Positions 30,544-31,458 of a stretch of DNA of 31,458 bases are shown here, piece by piece (position 1 is the first letter of the stretch; every line of letters starts with the position of its first letter). Origin of the DNA: a virus; the IMG/VR virus record IMGVR_UViG_3300036832_000358, positions 1 to 31,458 of that record, one strand, 5' to 3'. The notes under the pieces were generated by a model. The model was not told the origin of the DNA. It was given only the letters and a program-made list of their open reading frames with translations, and searched no databases. Both the position numbers and the translations under genes were made by a program.

Positions 30544-30918
30544 ATGCCCATCGCCAGTGAGCCCGAGTTGCACATCGGCCAGAGTATCGGGGACGGACAC
30601 TGCGTCGCTCTCGTGAGGTATGCTGCCGACATGGGCCACACCAGCACCTGGCGGCGCGGCGTGCGGGTGCTCGATGCCGCCGTGCCGCGCTTCACTGTGA
30701 TCGCGACATTCGACGAGGAGGGCCGCTACGTGAACGCCACGGATGGCTCATCACACGCAGCCATACTCCTCGAAGAAACGCCGCGCGGCAGCCTGCGGGT
30801 GATCGACCAGTGGGTCGGCAAGCGGGTGTCCGAGCGGGTCATCCGTGACAAGGGCGGCAAAGGCCCGGCCGTGGACGATGCTAGTCAGTACTGGACCGTA
30901 GAAGTTGAAAACACGTAA
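30544..30918 (+). CDS. Endolysin-like cysteine peptidase, BPSL0067 family
   Basis: ATG 30544 has AGGA eight bases upstream and is preferred over GTG 30523. The 124-residue protein matches the BPSL0067 / NlpC-P60-like pattern: IGDGHCVALVRYAAD with nucleophile Cys20, TSTWRRGVRVLD, TVIATFDEEGRYVN, SSHAAILLEE with His71, and RVIDQWVGKRVSERVIR with Asp88. The C, H, D order is that of papain-like peptidoglycan amidases or endopeptidases. No signal peptide is seen, so export would need the holin. It is divergent from the small-protein operon. Confidence 0.75.
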   Translation: MPIASEPELHIGQSIGDGHCVALVRYAADMGHTSTWRRGVRVLDAAVPRFTVIATFDEEGRYVNATDGSSHAAILLEETPRGSLRVIDQWVGKRVSERVIRDKGGKGPAVDDASQYWTVEVENT

Positions 30919-30923
30919 TATGC

Positions 30924-30959
30924 GGGCTGTGGCGACGCGACCAACGTCAGCCACAACCC
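30924..30959 (+). terminator. Hairpin after the endolysin gene
   Basis: GGGCTGTGGC (30924-30933) pairs with GCCACAACCC (30950-30959) with one mismatch, and an inner ACG/CGT extends the stem. It begins five bases after the stop. There is no T-run, so a strong intrinsic terminator is not certain; an mRNA-stabilising hairpin is possible. Confidence 0.35.
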
Positions 30960-30987
30960 TGACCACAGACGAGGAGGCACCTCGCAA

Positions 30988-31458
30988 ATGGCTGACGACG
31001 ATCCTATCATTACGGCACTGCGCGTGAAACTCCGGGCGAACAGCGCCGAGTCTCCGGCGGGATGTCTTGAATGGACAGGCTCAACCCTTGGCTGGGGATA
31101 TGGTGGCTTCCATTTAGGCGGCAGAAGTTACATGGCTCATCGAGCCGCTTGGCTCGCTTATCGTGGGCCCATTCCCGTCGGGGCCTGGGTATTGCACCGA
31201 TGCGACAATCCTCCTTGCATCAACCCGGACCACCTGTTCCTCGGTGATGCCAAAGCCAACACGGCGGATATGTTCGCCAAGGGTCGTCAAGGAGATACCC
31301 GCGTAACCGGTGAGCGCCAAGGAAGTCACAAGCTAACCTGGCAGCAGGTACGTGAAATCCGCGAACGGTATAAGAACGGAGAACGACAGGTCGATCTGGC
31401 TAAGGTTTATGGCGTCAACCAAGGCCAGATATCTTCAGTCCTGCTTTATAAGAGTTGG
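30988..31458 (+). CDS. HNH homing endonuclease, cut by the window end
   Basis: GAGGAGGCACC lies upstream of the ATG. The 157 visible residues have no stop before the window ends, but the pattern suggests the true end is close. The ββα-metal core reads AHRAAWLAYRGPIPVGAWV, then LHRCDNPPCINPDHLFLG with H70, C72, C77, N79 and H82, followed by DAKANTADMFAKGRQG. The C-terminal part is a DNA-binding helix-turn-helix (KLTWQQVREIRERYKNGERQ, VDLAKVYGVNQGQISSV). Free-standing phage HNH nucleases of this type copy themselves into related genomes. It is separate from the HNH relic at 5111-5233, which has a different motif. Confidence 0.85.
   Translation, partial: MADDDPIITALRVKLRANSAESPAGCLEWTGSTLGWGYGGFHLGGRSYMAHRAAWLAYRGPIPVGAWVLHRCDNPPCINPDHLFLGDAKANTADMFAKGRQGDTRVTGERQGSHKLTWQQVREIRERYKNGERQVDLAKVYGVNQGQISSVLLYKSW

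Noticed and set aside
1-31458. tRNA genes, integrase, attachment sites or CRISPR arrays
   Set aside because: None could be recognised on either strand within this window.

Overview
The window is a contiguous stretch of a GC-rich tailed-phage (or prophage / phage-plasmid) genome. The structural module is P22-like (short-tailed, podovirus type). In order it has terminase small and large subunits, a ~730-residue P22-type portal, a scaffold-like protein, an N4-gp56-family major capsid protein, a gp4-type connector, a gp10-type DNA-stabilisation protein, and then ejection proteins in the P22 order. The host is probably an alphaproteobacterium, possibly Acetobacteraceae-like. This is inferred from small families common in that class (DUF6496, DUF3309, DUF1640-like), from a PEP-CTERM protein, and from a plasmid-type replication initiator. 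No host gene, tRNA, integrase or repressor is visible, and both ends of the window cut through genes or open frames.

Layout. (1) 1-3076: left early region with two unknown genes, a structured leader with three tandem hairpins, a winged-helix protein, a DUF1376/O-like replication protein with an internal inverted-repeat cluster, a helper-position gene, a 53-residue cysteine-rich protein and a NusG/RfaH-like regulator. (2) 3100-6453: packaging region. The terminases are flanked by two gene relics: a ParB-methyltransferase with its middle deleted, and the C-terminal half of an HNH endonuclease. Small genes follow, including DUF6496 and DUF3309 proteins. (3) 6452-13627: portal, zincin-type polyvalent protein, scaffold, coat, a secreted PEP-CTERM protein and the connector. 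(4) 13628-21035: a large adhesin block with two collagen-like fibres, LamG-like and SPRY proteins and a beta-helix tailspike, with a reverse-strand SAM methyltransferase inside it. (5) 21032-28763: gp10, needle-position protein, gp14-position protein and ejection proteins. Between two ejection genes sits a reverse-strand Rep-like initiator whose upstream region carries direct repeats and two head-to-head DnaA boxes. (6) 28753-30918: a reverse-strand operon of small membrane, coiled-coil and secreted proteins headed by a ribbon-helix-helix regulator, and a divergent BPSL0067-type cysteine-peptidase endolysin. (7) A free-standing HNH endonuclease runs off the right end.

The most interesting signals are: a plasmid-style Rep/origin module inside the ejection-gene block, suggesting a phage-plasmid lifestyle; an exosortase-type PEP-CTERM protein encoded directly after the coat gene; a phage NusG paralogue placed just upstream of the late genes; two gene relics bracketing the terminase; and a secreted 22-residue mature peptide with a CX3C-X8-CX3C cysteine pattern in the lysis-region operon. 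All functional calls are from reading the translated sequence. No database or structure search was run.
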